64,000 bases of DNA from Rhodoferax sp. (GCA_030685025.1 JAUXWC010000277.1:1-64000); one strand, 5' to 3'; positions 20,047-29,505 are shown, numbered from the stretch's first letter. Notes: generated by a model not told the origin, from the letters alone. Numbers and translations: made by a program.

Positions 20047-21240
20047 TCACGCGGTGTGAACGCTGTCAGACCTCACCAAGGTTACGACGTGCTCGGCGGG
20101 ACTGGCAGCGCCCGGGCGGGTGCTGTGTTCGCAGGGCATGCGGCAGATTGACTCGCCGCCGCGTGGACAGGCGCGATTGAAGGTCACCACGTGGTCGACC
20201 TCGGCGCGAATGCCAATGCGCTCGCCGATTTTGTGGTCGTGGTGGCTGGGCACGTGGGCCAGCACGGTGTCGCCACTGTCCAGGCGCAGGGTGTATAGGA
20301 ACTCCGAGCCGCGAAACGCCTTGCGAACGATTTCGGCCTTGATCGGCGCATTGTCGTCATGCACGATGTCGTCGGCGCGCAGCAGCACGTCGCACGCGCC
20401 GCCCGAAAAGGCGCAGCTCAGCGGGCATTCGGCGATGTCCGTAAGATCGCCCAGTGGCGTCTGCACCACTACTTGCTGGTTGACCTGGCGGATCATGGCC
20501 GGTGCAAACACCCCGTGGCCAATGAACTCCGCCACAAACCGGGTCGCCGGACGGTGGTACAGCGTGTAGGCGTCGTCCCATTGATCCAGGGCCCCGTGCT
20601 GCATCACGCCAATGGTGTCGCCAATGGCAAAGGCCTCCAGTTGATCGTGCGTCACCAGCAAGGCCGTGGTGTGGGCGGCCTTGAGAATGCTGCGCACTTC
20701 ATGCGCCAGGCGCTCACGCAATTCGACATCCAGGTTGGAGAAGGGTTCATCGAGCAATAGCAATTGCGGCCTGGGTGCCAGCGCGCGGGCCAAGGCCACG
20801 CGCTGCTGCTGCCCACCTGACAGCTCGTGCGGATAGCGCGCTTGTTGCCCTGCCAGACCAACCAGCTCCAGCACCTCGGCGACGCGCTGCAAACGGTTCG
20901 CCCTGCTCAAGTGGGCGATGCCAAAACCGACATTGCGGCCGACGTTCAGATGCGGGAACAACGCGTAATCCTGAAACACCATGCCAATCTGGCGGGCTTC
21001 GGGGGCCAGGTTGACTGAGCTGCTGCTGACGACCTGAGCGCTGAGGCTGATTTGTCCGCCGCTGACGCGTTCGAGCCCGGCCACGGCCCGCAACAGGGTC
21101 GTCTTGCCGCAGCCGGAGGGTCCGATCAACACCCCAATATCGCCCGCGCGCAGGCCGAACGACACCTGGTTCACGGCGGGATGACTGGCACCAGCATAGG
21201 TTACGCTGAGCTGAGAAACTTCCAGGAACATGAGGACCAT
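20047..21240 (-). CDS. ABC transporter ATP-binding protein, ferric-iron / spermidine-putrescine type
   Basis: A 397-residue ATPase with Walker A GPSGCGKTT, signature LSGGQQQRVALARALA, Walker B LLLLDEPFSNLD and a C-terminal TOBE-like regulatory domain. The best fit is FbpC-type subunits, which energise ferric iron uptake with FbpB permeases. The C-terminus carries a cluster of cysteines (CRMPCEHS), unusual for the family. ATG at 21231 is an alternative start. It is divergent from the permease gene, with only 26 bases between the starts and a Fur-box-like sequence there. No substrate-binding protein lies in the window. Confidence 0.85.
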   Translation of the reverse strand: MVLMFLEVSQLSVTYAGASHPAVNQVSFGLRAGDIGVLIGPSGCGKTTLLRAVAGLERVSGGQISLSAQVVSSSSVNLAPEARQIGMVFQDYALFPHLNVGRNVGFGIAHLSRANRLQRVAEVLELVGLAGQQARYPHELSGGQQQRVALARALAPRPQLLLLDEPFSNLDVELRERLAHEVRSILKAAHTTALLVTHDQLEAFAIGDTIGVMQHGALDQWDDAYTLYHRPATRFVAEFIGHGVFAPAMIRQVNQQVVVQTPLGDLTDIAECPLSCAFSGGACDVLLRADDIVHDDNAPIKAEIVRKAFRGSEFLYTLRLDSGDTVLAHVPSHHDHKIGERIGIRAEVDHVVTFNRACPRGGESICRMPCEHSTRPGAASPAEHVVTLVRSDSVHTA

Positions 21241-21244
21241 TGTA

Positions 21245-21263
21245 GATACTTACAATTCTCATT
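21245..21263. promoter_or_regulatory. Possible Fur box
   Basis: GATACTTACAATTCTCATT matches the 19-base Fur consensus at 12 positions by my count. It lies in the 26-base gap between the divergent ATPase and permease genes, where it could control both. That the two genes look like an iron(III) uptake pair supports the idea. Confidence 0.4.
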
Positions 21264-21266
21264 TAC

Positions 21267-22907
21267 ATGAAGTCAGCTTCCCTCCCCCTGTTGGCCTTGC
21301 GCCTGCGACAGTTCCTGTTGGGGCTGCTGACCGCCGCCTTCATGTTGCCGGTGCTGGCGGTCTTCGCGTCGTGGTGGTCGATTGGCGACCCCGCGTCGCT
21401 GCAGATACTGCGGGAGATGGCGCAAACAGTGCTGCCCGATTACATCGGCACCACCCTGATTTTGTGTGGGGCGGTCGGGTTCGGTGTGGTGGCGGTTGGC
21501 CTGTCGACCGCGGTGGCGGTCACCTTGTTTGAGTTTCCGGGCCGACGGTTCTTCGAGTGGGCGCTGTTATTGCCTTTGGCCATGCCGGCCTACGTGGTGG
21601 CGTACGCCTACACCGATTTCCTGCAATTCAGCGGGCCACTTCAGACCGCGTTGCGCGCTGGCTTATCGCTGGAAGGCCGGGTCTTTCCGGAGATCCGCAA
21701 CACGGCGGGCGCGGCCTGGGTTTTCACCTTCGCGCTGTACCCCTATGTCTACCTGCTGGTGCGCACCGCGCTGGGCGAAAACGCCTCGCACTTGATGGAG
21801 GCCGCACGTTTGTTGGGCGCGCCTTTGCGCCGACGCATTCTTCAGATTGCTCTGCCGCTGGCGCGGCCGGCCGTGGCCGCCGGCATGGCGCTGGCCTTGA
21901 TGGAGACTCTGGCCGACTACGGCGTGTCGAGTTATTTCGGTATCCAGACCTTCACCGCGGGCATCTACAAGGCCTGGTTGTCGATGGACAACCGCATTGC
22001 GGCGGCACAGTTGGCCACCATGCTGCTCGTGTTGGTGGCCTTGCTGCTGAGTTTGGAGCGCCGCGCGCAGCGGCGGATGCGTTTTTCGACCAGCAAGGGC
22101 GCCCGCACCGGCTCCATTGAGGGCCGTGCCGTGGCGCTGCAAGGGCGCCAGATCGGCATCGCTTGGCTGGTGTGTGGGCTGCCGGTGTTGCTGGGTTTTG
22201 GGCTGCCGGTGTTGTTCATGCTGCGCCCGCTGGCGGCGGATTGGTCGGTGCTGTCCTGGGGCCAGTTCTTGGGCTGGAGCTGGAACAGCCTGCGTCTGGG
22301 CGTCATCAGCGCGGCCTTGGCAGTGGCGCTGGCCATGCTACTGGCCTTTGGTCTGCGCAGCCGCCCCGACCGGAGCACGCGCTTGGCGGTGCAATTGGTC
22401 AGCCTGGGCTACGCGGTGCCGGGTGCCGTGATTGTGGTGGGCTTGCTGCTGCCGGTCGGTTGGGTCCAGGCGGCATGGCCCGACAGTGGCATTGGCTACG
22501 CGCTAACGGCGACTTCGGTTGGGCTGGTTTGGGCCTACTTGGTGCGTTTTTGCGCGGTGGCGCTGCAATCGGTACAAAGTGGTTACGCGCGCATCCCGCA
22601 AAGCTACGACGACTCGGCCCGCATGCTGGGCGCGCGTGGCTGGCGATTGCTGCGCCGCGTGCATTGGCCGCTGCTCAAACGGTCCACGGCAGCGGCGGCG
22701 CTGCTGGTGTTTGTCGACGTCATGAAAGAGCTGCCCGCCACCATGGTGCTGCGCCCCTTCGACAGCGACACTCTGGCGGTGGTGGCCTACCAGTTGGCGC
22801 GCGACGAGCGGCTGGGTGAAGCCGCCTTACCCTCGCTGGCCCTGGTGCTGGTGGGTTTGTTGCCGGTGGTGTTGCTGAGTCGCACGCTGAGGGGGTCAGC
22901 CCGCTAG
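21267..22907 (+). CDS. ABC transporter permease, FbpB-like ferric-iron type
   Basis: A 546-residue double-length permease with about a dozen membrane helices, starting almost at the N-terminus. Two copies of the inner-membrane EAA-type loop are visible, EAARLLGAPLRRRILQIALPLARPA and a C-terminal counterpart DDSARMLGARGWRLLRRVHWPLLK, as in fused FbpB/SfuB permeases. It would pass iron across the inner membrane, powered by the divergent ATPase. The periplasmic iron-binding partner is missing here. A MITE-like element abuts the stop codon. Confidence 0.85.
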   Translation: MKSASLPLLALRLRQFLLGLLTAAFMLPVLAVFASWWSIGDPASLQILREMAQTVLPDYIGTTLILCGAVGFGVVAVGLSTAVAVTLFEFPGRRFFEWALLLPLAMPAYVVAYAYTDFLQFSGPLQTALRAGLSLEGRVFPEIRNTAGAAWVFTFALYPYVYLLVRTALGENASHLMEAARLLGAPLRRRILQIALPLARPAVAAGMALALMETLADYGVSSYFGIQTFTAGIYKAWLSMDNRIAAAQLATMLLVLVALLLSLERRAQRRMRFSTSKGARTGSIEGRAVALQGRQIGIAWLVCGLPVLLGFGLPVLFMLRPLAADWSVLSWGQFLGWSWNSLRLGVISAALAVALAMLLAFGLRSRPDRSTRLAVQLVSLGYAVPGAVIVVGLLLPVGWVQAAWPDSGIGYALTATSVGLVWAYLVRFCAVALQSVQSGYARIPQSYDDSARMLGARGWRLLRRVHWPLLKRSTAAAALLVFVDVMKELPATMVLRPFDSDTLAVVAYQLARDERLGEAALPSLALVLVGLLPVVLLSRTLRGSAR

Positions 22908-23068
22908 TACTCAGACACAGAGGTATCGGAACAAAATGAAAGTGATGGATTCGCGCTCAGGCCTAGGCGCGAACCGCAGACATAGCCGTAGCTATGGCGA
23001 GGATTTGCAACGACGGCATGGGCGTGAAGACGCGCTTTCATGTTTCGATATTTCTGTGTCTGAGTACT
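22906..23068. mobile_element. MITE-like element with about 35-bp terminal inverted repeats
   Basis: The left end (22906-22942) starting AGTACTCAGACACAGA and the right end (23032-23068) finishing TCTGTGTCTGAGTACT are inverted copies over about 35 bases, with a few mismatches and a small gap. The 163-bp body contains an inner palindrome (CATAGC at 22981 with GCTATG). The left end begins inside the permease stop codon. No transposase is encoded. A target-site duplication could not be recognised with certainty. Confidence 0.7.
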
Positions 23069-23964
23069 GGCCCTTGCAGCTATTTCGCAAGCAGCCAGCA
23101 ACAACACCGGTGCACGCCCTCAAGCTTGTCTGGTCTCTTCACTGGCGAGACTTGTTCGTTCCCAAGCCGCGTGATGGTTACGGTCAGACGCATACCACGT
23201 TGGACAAGGCTGGGGCTGTACAAGGGTGCGATTCAAAGTGATGTGGCCGGGGTGGTAGCGAAGGCCAACAGGCTAGCATGGCCAAGTTCGCTTGTTTCCC
23301 CCGCTCACTCCCCCAGCCCCTCTCCCGCCCCGCCGGGCGGAAGAGGGGAGCCTCATTTGGTTTCTGGTCTCGACCAACGCGTTCACGGCGCGAAGGGCGC
23401 GACTGCCGCCGCTCGGCAAGATGGGTTGCCAACGGTCGTAGCCGACTCCGAGAGCGGGGTTGCGCCACCGGCTGGCCGCTACGCGCCAGCGACGAGTCAG
23501 TAAGGAGAAATGGGCTTCACCTCGAATCGCCGTATTGGTCTGCGGCGCTCGGAACTCGCGCCCTGAGTTCCTGCCGAGCCAAGGCCGAATTCAACAGTCC
23601 CCGGTTTGCCCGGTGCCGGATCGGGCGGTCAAATGAGGCTCCCCCTTTCCGCCCTGGCGAGGGTGGATAGGGGGTTGGGGGGAATGGGGGTGAGTTCAGG
23701 CAATCGGGTATTCGGGGGGGCTGGCAATTGGGACTGGTTTGGGCAGCGCGCGCGTCAATGGCCCGCTGGCGCGCCACACCAGTTTGAATCGCACCCGCTG
23801 TACAACAGGGCTAAATCTAGACCTGAATATTTTCTATTGCGGAGTGGGCGAGGCCTTCACGGCGGGCGTAATACCCGGTTCCAACCCCACGGATTGCATT
23901 CAGTAAGCCTCTTTAGGCGATGCAATAGGGTTCTCCCCGCTGGTTTGGGCAACCTAGTCAGTTG
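23069..23964. other. Repeat-rich intergenic region without a supported gene
   Basis: Nearly 900 bases with no convincing coding frame. Two imperfect inverted arms, 23308-23360 (CCAGCCCCTCTCCCGCC ... GAGGGGAGCCTCATTT) and 23629-23682 (AAATGAGGCTCCCC ... GGGGGTTGGGGGG), flank about 270 bases. A similar CCAGCCCCTC...GAGGGGAG block lies inside cbbO. Small frames here resemble repeat translations. Confidence 0.6.
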
Positions 23965-24000
23965 GGGTCAGAGCACGTCGCTACGCGAGTGGTCTGACCC
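23965..24000. repeat. Hairpin of GGGTCAGA / TCTGACCC type
   Basis: A 12-base stem (23965-23976 with 23989-24000, one mismatched pair) encloses 12 bases. It lies beyond the 3' end of the cbbO operon. No T-run follows on the minus strand, so it looks more like a REP element than an intrinsic terminator, though it could protect the mRNA end. Confidence 0.55.
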
Positions 24001-24017
24001 GCAAAATCTCAGGCTCT

Positions 24018-24314
24018 TCACTCGTCCTCGCCCAGTTCCGGGTCCCAGCCCTTCGCGCGTGCGGCCTGAATGGCCCGGTCATAAAGTTCGCCATGCCGCT
24101 TGAGCAAATCTCGCGGCAGGCGGCTGGGCAGATTGCTGTGCTTGTCCCATTCGGTCTGTACCTGTTCCAACAGGTTCTGCATGCGGCCGACCGGCCAGCC
24201 GGTGCAGTCCTGCGTCTGCGGGATCAGGCCGAACAGCCAGCCATCCAGCACGATGCGCCCCAACTGGGTGAGGCCGTGTTTGTCGTTGGCAAGGCCTGGG
24301 TAGGTGTTTTCCAT
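24018..24314 (-). CDS. Small protein of unknown function, last gene of the cbbLSQO operon
   Basis: A 98-residue soluble protein (MENTYPGLANDKHGLTQLGR) ending in an acidic tail (GWDPELGEDE). It starts nine bases after the cbbO stop on the same strand, so it is almost certainly co-transcribed with the RuBisCO and activase genes. I do not recognise a domain. The conserved-looking GRIVLDGWLFGLIP and the charged C-terminal helix suggest a real product rather than noise. A role in RuBisCO activation or CbbQO assembly is conjecture from position only. Confidence 0.7.
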   Translation of the reverse strand: MENTYPGLANDKHGLTQLGRIVLDGWLFGLIPQTQDCTGWPVGRMQNLLEQVQTEWDKHSNLPSRLPRDLLKRHGELYDRAIQAARAKGWDPELGEDE

Positions 24315-24323
24315 GGTCTGTTT

Positions 24324-26723
24324 CTATCGGGTGAGGCCGGCATAGAGCAGCGGCAGTTTTTCGGGCAAGCGTTGCACATGATCCACCACCATGTAGTTCT
24401 TCTGGCCAAAAATTCGCGAGACGTAATTGTCCGCGGCCGGGTCGAGGCTCATGCAGTAGGTGATGACGCCCAGCTTGGCGATTTCTTCCACCGCTTTTTT
24501 TGTGTCGGCGCGCAGATACTGCGGGTCGCGTACGTCGACGTCGGCGGGTTCGCCGTCGGTGATGACGATGAGCAATCGTTTGGTGGAACGCTGCAAATGC
24601 AGGTGATGGCCAGCATGACGGATGGCCGCACCCATGCGGGTAGAGAGTTGCCCGGTCATGCCCGCGAGCTTGGCCTTGGGGGTCTCGTCCCACTGCTGGT
24701 CGAAGTCCTTGAAGCGGTAGTACTCAACGTCGTGGCGGCCATCCGAGCAAAAGCCATGAATCGCAAACGGGTCACCGACTTTGTTAATCGCGTCGGCCAG
24801 CAGCACGCAGGCTTGCTGGGTCAACTCGCGCACCGAGTATTCATGATCCTGCACTTTTTTGTTGGTGGATTCGGACAAATCCAGCAGCACCAAGATTGAG
24901 AAGTCACGGACTTTACGCACGCTGCGCATCATGATGCGCGGGTCGGGCTGCTTGCCGAGGCGAATGTCGATGAAGCTGGCGATCGCCGCGTTGAGGTCGA
25001 TTTCGTCGCCGTCTTCGAGTTTGCGGATGCGTTGCACGCCCTGCGGCTGCATCGCGTCGAGCAGGAATTTCATGCGTTGAATCTCGCGCTTGTACCGCGC
25101 GGTGATGTTGTCGATGACTGCCAAGTCGCCCGACTTGGCGCGCTTTTCCTGCACCGTCGCCCAGGCCGGGCGCTCCAGTTGAATCTGGTAATCCCACTCG
25201 GCATAGTGGAACGGGTCGGGCAGCGGTTCCTTTCCTTCCATGTCGTTCCAGCTACGCCCCAAGTCTTCATACGGGAACAGCTCGGTCGGCAGCACCCAGA
25301 TTTCTTCAGCGTCGTCGCCCGCGCCTTCGACCTCGACTTCGTTCGCCATTTCCATCACGTTCACATATTTTCGAACTTGCTTGATGCGGTCATAGCCCGC
25401 ACCGGCAGCCTTGTTGAAATCAAATCCCTCGAATTCCCAGAAATAGCGGTTGTCGTCGCGGTAAGGTGCGGTCAAGAGATCGGTGCGGGGATTGAAGGCG
25501 ATGCGTTTTTGAATGAAGCTGTGCGCGAGTTGCACGCCGATTTCCCACGATGTGTGGTGGTTGTCGAGTTTGTGCTGCGCTTGCGCGAACAATGCGCGAC
25601 CCTCAATAATCCACGGATCGCTGTCGGCGTAGCGGTCGTCCAGCAGCGCCCGCGCCAGCCGATTGAGGTAATCGCCCATGCTGGTGGCCATCGCCGGGGT
25701 GGCGCTGTGCAGCTTGCGCCACAGTTGCTGTATTCCGGGGAAGCGGCGGATCGTGAGCGCCTCGACGCGCGCGTCTTCGATGACGGAGATCACCGCCATC
25801 TGCATCGGGTTGAGTGCCTCGGCGGAAATCGCCTGTTTGGTCTCGACCATGTGCGCGGCGCAGTGGGTGGCGGTGGCGCGATACAGCTCCAAACCAGAGA
25901 CGCGCTGCTGCGCGTCTCCTTGAGCGCCGCTTTGCCCCTCATCTTCACCAGCCCCTCCCCCACAGGGAGAGGGGAGGTTGAAATCGTCAAGCGCATCCGG
26001 AAGATGCAGACAATAGTCTTCGATATAGGGCTTGCGCCCCTCGCGCGTCTCGAAGTCGCCCGCCGTCGGGCGCATGAAGAAATCGCGCGCCCACAAGGCC
26101 CGCAAATACATGTTGATGCGGCGCTGCACATCTACCAGCAGCGTGCCCTTGCGCTCCTGTTGCAGCATCGCGATCGAGTCTTTCGACTCCAGTCTGAAGT
26201 AGCGAATTTGCTCTTCGTAATTGGTGCGATGCGTGTGCGCGCCCCACATCGCCCAGCGCCGCAAGCCGCCCAGCGTCAATTGCTGGAACAGCACTTCGAG
26301 CTTGTCCAGCATTGGCCGCACGCCGCGCGGTGCCTGCGCAATCAGGTTGTTGAGAAATTGCAGGTAGTTGAGAAAAAGCTGCGCATCGCCGAGCCGCTTG
26401 GCCGCCGTCGGCGCGGTGGCGAGCATCAACTCGATCACCGAACCCGAGGTGCGCGAGGCAAGCGACAGCGCCGCCGTGATGAGGTCGCCGATGACGTCCT
26501 CGCCGACTTGCCGGGCCACCTGCGGCGCATCCACAATCCACGCCTCGACCAACGGGTCGCCCTTGCCCAGTCCGCGCATGGCAGCCACGCCCTTGAGATA
26601 GGTGTCCAAGCCGCGCGGTGAAAACACCTTGGTCGCATCGTGCCAGTTGGCATGGAGCGCCTCCAACACGCGCGGCGACAGATCTGCCAGCAATTCGGCG
26701 TAGTCAGCAAGATTGATCGACAT
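24324..26723 (-). CDS. cbbO: CbbO, RuBisCO activase adaptor with VWA domain
   Basis: A 799-residue protein that partners the AAA+ CbbQ ring to remodel inhibited RuBisCO. The C-terminal von Willebrand A domain carries the MIDAS sequence DLSES (in LVLLDLSESTNKK) and downstream Thr/Asp elements (TDGEPADVD). The N-terminal half is helical, as in CbbO/NorD proteins. A low-complexity segment at about residues 248-276 (plus positions 25897-25980) is encoded by a palindromic repeat that has entered in frame. It follows cbbQ with a 97-base gap that contains another repeat copy. Confidence 0.93.
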   Translation of the reverse strand: MSINLADYAELLADLSPRVLEALHANWHDATKVFSPRGLDTYLKGVAAMRGLGKGDPLVEAWIVDAPQVARQVGEDVIGDLITAALSLASRTSGSVIELMLATAPTAAKRLGDAQLFLNYLQFLNNLIAQAPRGVRPMLDKLEVLFQQLTLGGLRRWAMWGAHTHRTNYEEQIRYFRLESKDSIAMLQQERKGTLLVDVQRRINMYLRALWARDFFMRPTAGDFETREGRKPYIEDYCLHLPDALDDFNLPSPCGGGAGEDEGQSGAQGDAQQRVSGLELYRATATHCAAHMVETKQAISAEALNPMQMAVISVIEDARVEALTIRRFPGIQQLWRKLHSATPAMATSMGDYLNRLARALLDDRYADSDPWIIEGRALFAQAQHKLDNHHTSWEIGVQLAHSFIQKRIAFNPRTDLLTAPYRDDNRYFWEFEGFDFNKAAGAGYDRIKQVRKYVNVMEMANEVEVEGAGDDAEEIWVLPTELFPYEDLGRSWNDMEGKEPLPDPFHYAEWDYQIQLERPAWATVQEKRAKSGDLAVIDNITARYKREIQRMKFLLDAMQPQGVQRIRKLEDGDEIDLNAAIASFIDIRLGKQPDPRIMMRSVRKVRDFSILVLLDLSESTNKKVQDHEYSVRELTQQACVLLADAINKVGDPFAIHGFCSDGRHDVEYYRFKDFDQQWDETPKAKLAGMTGQLSTRMGAAIRHAGHHLHLQRSTKRLLIVITDGEPADVDVRDPQYLRADTKKAVEEIAKLGVITYCMSLDPAADNYVSRIFGQKNYMVVDHVQRLPEKLPLLYAGLTR
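25897..25980. repeat. Palindromic repeat inserted in frame inside cbbO
   Basis: GAGACGCGC (25897-25905) and GCGCGTCTC (25910-25918) form a perfect 9-base stem with a 4-base loop. Next to it is a GCCCCTCCCCCACAGGGAGAGGGG block like the intergenic repeat near 23308. Together they add about 28 residues rich in Gly, Ser and Gln to CbbO without a stop or frameshift. Confidence 0.65.
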
Positions 26724-26780
26724 GGTTCACCTCGATTGGCAGGGTGGGCATGGCCTGCGTGCCCACCGTGCTTGGCTTCC

Positions 26781-26820
26781 TGATCAGTTGCGGACAGCGC
26801 TAAAGATTTGTCCCGCAAAG
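26781..26820 (-). repeat. Dispersed palindromic repeat between cbbQ and cbbO
   Basis: Plus-strand TGATCAGTTGCGGACAGCGC followed by TTTGTCCCGCAAAG is a diverged copy of the window's repeat family, in the orientation seen behind pyrB when read along the genes. It begins directly after the cbbQ stop. Confidence 0.7.
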
Positions 26821-27630
26821 TCATTTGTTGAAGAACGTACCGACTGCCGCATCCAGCGCATCGCGCATGTCCGGATCGTCGGTGATCGGGCGCACCAGCG
26901 CCACGCGACACGCCGCCAGCGGATGCACCCCTTTGGCAATCAGTGAGCCTGCGTAAATCAGCATCCGGGTGGACAAGCCTTCGTCCAGGCCGTGGCCTTT
27001 GAGGTTGCGCGAACGCTCGGAAATCGACACCAGCTTGTCGGCGATTTCGGCGGCAACGCCAGATTCATGGGCTACGATTTCGGTTTCAGTCGCATGGTCG
27101 GGATAGGTGAAGTCCAGGGCGCCGAAACGCTGCTTGGTCGACTGCTTCAAGTCCTTCATCAGCGACTGGTAGCCGGGATTGTAGGAAATCACAATCTGAA
27201 AATCCGGGTGGGCGTGGAGCAGCTCACCCTTTTTTTCCAGCGGCAACATGCGGCGGTTGTCGGTCAAGGGGTGGATGACCACGGTGGTGTCCTGCCGCGC
27301 TTCGACGATTTCGTCGAGATAGACAATCGCGCCGTGGCGCGCGCCGATGGCCAAGGGGCCGTCTTGCCATTCGGTGCCAGAAGCAGACAACAGGAAACGC
27401 CCCACCAGATCGCTGGCGGTCATGTCTTCGTTGCACGCCACGGTAATCAGCGGCTTGCCCAATTTGTGCGCGATGTATTCGACAAAACGCGTTTTGCCGC
27501 AGCCGGTCGGACCCTTGAGCATCATCGGCATGCGCACCGAATAGGCGGCTTCGAACAGCTCGACTTCGTCGGCGACGCGGCGGTAGTAGGGGGCTTTGGC
27601 GATGCGATACTGATCGATGGTCTTGCTCAT
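26821..27630 (-). CDS. cbbQ: CbbQ, AAA+ RuBisCO activase ATPase
   Basis: From ATG at 27630 the protein has 269 residues, the usual size of CbbQ; an upstream in-frame start at 27666 would add an unconserved leader. MoxR-class AAA+ features: Walker [14 protein letters not shown], Walker [11 protein letters not shown], sensor 1 region VISYNPGYQ. CbbQ forms a hexamer that with CbbO removes inhibitory sugar phosphates from form I RuBisCO. It lies downstream of cbbS on the same strand and marks this as the non-carboxysomal IAq-type arrangement. Confidence 0.94.
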   Translation of the reverse strand: MSKTIDQYRIAKAPYYRRVADEVELFEAAYSVRMPMMLKGPTGCGKTRFVEYIAHKLGKPLITVACNEDMTASDLVGRFLLSASGTEWQDGPLAIGARHGAIVYLDEIVEARQDTTVVIHPLTDNRRMLPLEKKGELLHAHPDFQIVISYNPGYQSLMKDLKQSTKQRFGALDFTYPDHATETEIVAHESGVAAEIADKLVSISERSRNLKGHGLDEGLSTRMLIYAGSLIAKGVHPLAACRVALVRPITDDPDMRDALDAAVGTFFNK

Positions 27631-27702
27631 GGTCGGACCCCAAGAAGGAAAATGCCCCCGCGCCAAGAGGCGACGGGGCCGGTACGGTCACCCCGTCGCG
27701 AC

Positions 27703-28059
27703 TTAGACGGTCTTGCCGCGGAAGATCACCATGGCCGCACCTTGCGACTGCTTGAAATTGTCGTAGCCGACCAGACGCACGTGGTTGTTCGGGTTGGCTT
27801 TGTGGCAGGCCTCGGCCTCGGCCAGTACCAGATCGACATCGGTTTCGCCGAACATCGGCAGCTTCCACATGTACCAATAGGAGTCCATCAGGTACTCGGG
27901 CTCGGTGTGCTCGATGGCCGGGTTCCAGCCCTTCTTGACCAGGTAGTCGACCTGCTTCTTGATCGTGTCTGCGTCCATCGCGGGCAGGTAAGAGAAGGTC
28001 TCGAACTTGCGGCTGGCGGGGTCGCTAACGCGGCTTTTGTAATCCATCACTTCAGACAT
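27703..28059 (-). CDS. cbbS: RuBisCO small subunit, form I
   Basis: A 118-residue small subunit with [30 protein letters not shown] near the N-terminus, WKLPMFGE in the middle and the C-terminal FRGKTV. It completes the L8S8 enzyme with cbbL 24 bases upstream. Length is in the normal form I range. The pair is immediately followed by cbbQ and cbbO, so holoenzyme and activase are probably co-expressed. Confidence 0.97.
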   Translation of the reverse strand: MSEVMDYKSRVSDPASRKFETFSYLPAMDADTIKKQVDYLVKKGWNPAIEHTEPEYLMDSYWYMWKLPMFGETDVDLVLAEAEACHKANPNNHVRLVGYDNFKQSQGAAMVIFRGKTV

Positions 28060-28083
28060 TTGATTTCCTTTCGGGTGTTGGGT

Positions 28084-29505
28084 CTACTTGTGGGCCACGT
28101 CAAGCTTGTCCACGGTGTCGAACTCGAACTTGATTTCTTTCCAGGTCTCCATCGCGATCTTCAGCTCCGGCGAGTGCTTGGCGGCGGCGGCGAGGATGGT
28201 CTTGCCTTCCTTCTCGACTGCGACTCCGCGGTTGCGCGCTTCGACGCAGGCTTCCAGCGCGACGCGGTTGGCGGCGGCGCCGGCGGCGTTGCCCCAGGGG
28301 TGGCCGAGCGTGCCACCACCGAACTGCAGCACCGAGTCGTCACCGAAGATGGTCACCAGCGCGGGCATGTGCCAGACGTGGATGCCGCCGCTTGCTACCG
28401 GCATCACGCCGGGCATCGAGCCGAAGTCCTGGTCGAACATGATTCCACGGCTGCGATCTTCCTTGATGAACTTGTCGCGCATGATGTCGATCCAGCCCAG
28501 TGTCGCCTCGCGGTCGCCTTCGAGCTTGCCCACGACGGTGCCCGAGTGCAAGTGGTCGCCGCCGGACAGGCGCAGCGCCTTGGTCAGCACGCGGAAGTGG
28601 ATGCCGTGGTGCGGGTTGCGGTCGAGCACGGCGTGCATGGCGCGGTGGATGTGCAGCAGCATGCCGTTGTCGCGACACCAGTTGGCCAGGCCGGTGTTGG
28701 CGCAGAAGCCACCGGTCAGGTAGTCGTGCATGATGATCGGCGCGCCGATTTCCTTGGCGTACTCGGCGCGCTTGTACATCTCCTCGGGCGTGGGCGCGGT
28801 GACGTTGAGGTAGTGGCCCTTGCGTTCGCCGGTTTCACGCTGCGCCTTTTCGGTTGCTTCCTGCACGAAATCGAAACGCTGGCGCCAGCGCATGAAGGGC
28901 TGGCTGTTGACGTTCTCGTCGTCCTTGGTGAAGTCCAGACCGCCGCGCAGGCACTCGTAGACGGCGCGACCGTAGTTCTTGGCCGACAGACCCAGCTTGG
29001 GCTTGATCGTGCAGCCCAGCAACGGGCGGCCATACTTGTTCATGATGTCGCGCTCGACCTGGATGCCGTGGGGCGGGCCGCCGCAGGTCTTGACGTAGGC
29101 GATCGGGAAGCGGATGTCTTCCAGGCGCAGCGCGCGCAAGGCCTTGAAGCCGAACACGTTGCCCACCAAAGAGGTGAACACGTTGACCACCGAGCCTTCT
29201 TCGAACAGGTCGATCGGGTAGGCCACGAAGGCATAGAAACAGGTGTCGTCTCCGGGCACATCCTCAATTCTGTAGGCGCGACCCTTGTAGTAATCGAGAT
29301 CAGTCAGCAGGTCGGTCCACACCGTGGTCCAGGTGCCGGTGGACGACTCGGCAGCCACCGCGGCGGCAACTTCTTCGCGCGACACGCCCGGTTGCGGCGT
29401 GACCTTGAAGCAGGCCAGAATATCGGTGTCCAGAGGGGTGTACTCGGGAGTCCAGTAGGTGTGGCGATACTCTTTCACGCCAGCGTTGTAAGTTTTAACA
29501 GCCAT
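28084..29505 (-). CDS. cbbL: RuBisCO large subunit, form IA type
   Basis: The enzyme fixes CO2 onto ribulose-1,5-bisphosphate. From ATG at 29505 it has 473 residues, the family length; the longer frame to 29568 reads back into an unrelated remnant. GGAGAC seven bases upstream of this ATG is a good ribosome binding site. Catalytic landmarks: TIKPKLGLS, the carbamylated-lysine segment [27 protein letters not shown] and loop 6 with [10 protein letters not shown]. The N-terminus [18 protein letters not shown] and the neighbours cbbQ and cbbO suggest a form IA (q) protein. Its first 11 bases overlap the end of the cbbM remnant. Confidence 0.97.
   Translation of the reverse strand: MAVKTYNAGVKEYRHTYWTPEYTPLDTDILACFKVTPQPGVSREEVAAAVAAESSTGTWTTVWTDLLTDLDYYKGRAYRIEDVPGDDTCFYAFVAYPIDLFEEGSVVNVFTSLVGNVFGFKALRALRLEDIRFPIAYVKTCGGPPHGIQVERDIMNKYGRPLLGCTIKPKLGLSAKNYGRAVYECLRGGLDFTKDDENVNSQPFMRWRQRFDFVQEATEKAQRETGERKGHYLNVTAPTPEEMYKRAEYAKEIGAPIIMHDYLTGGFCANTGLANWCRDNGMLLHIHRAMHAVLDRNPHHGIHFRVLTKALRLSGGDHLHSGTVVGKLEGDREATLGWIDIMRDKFIKEDRSRGIMFDQDFGSMPGVMPVASGGIHVWHMPALVTIFGDDSVLQFGGGTLGHPWGNAAGAAANRVALEACVEARNRGVAVEKEGKTILAAAAKHSPELKIAMETWKEIKFEFDTVDKLDVAHK

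Noticed and set aside
22904..23107. 67-codon minus-strand frame over the MITE-like element
   Set aside because: It is mostly a translation of the inverted ends and lacks a ribosome binding site or family resemblance.
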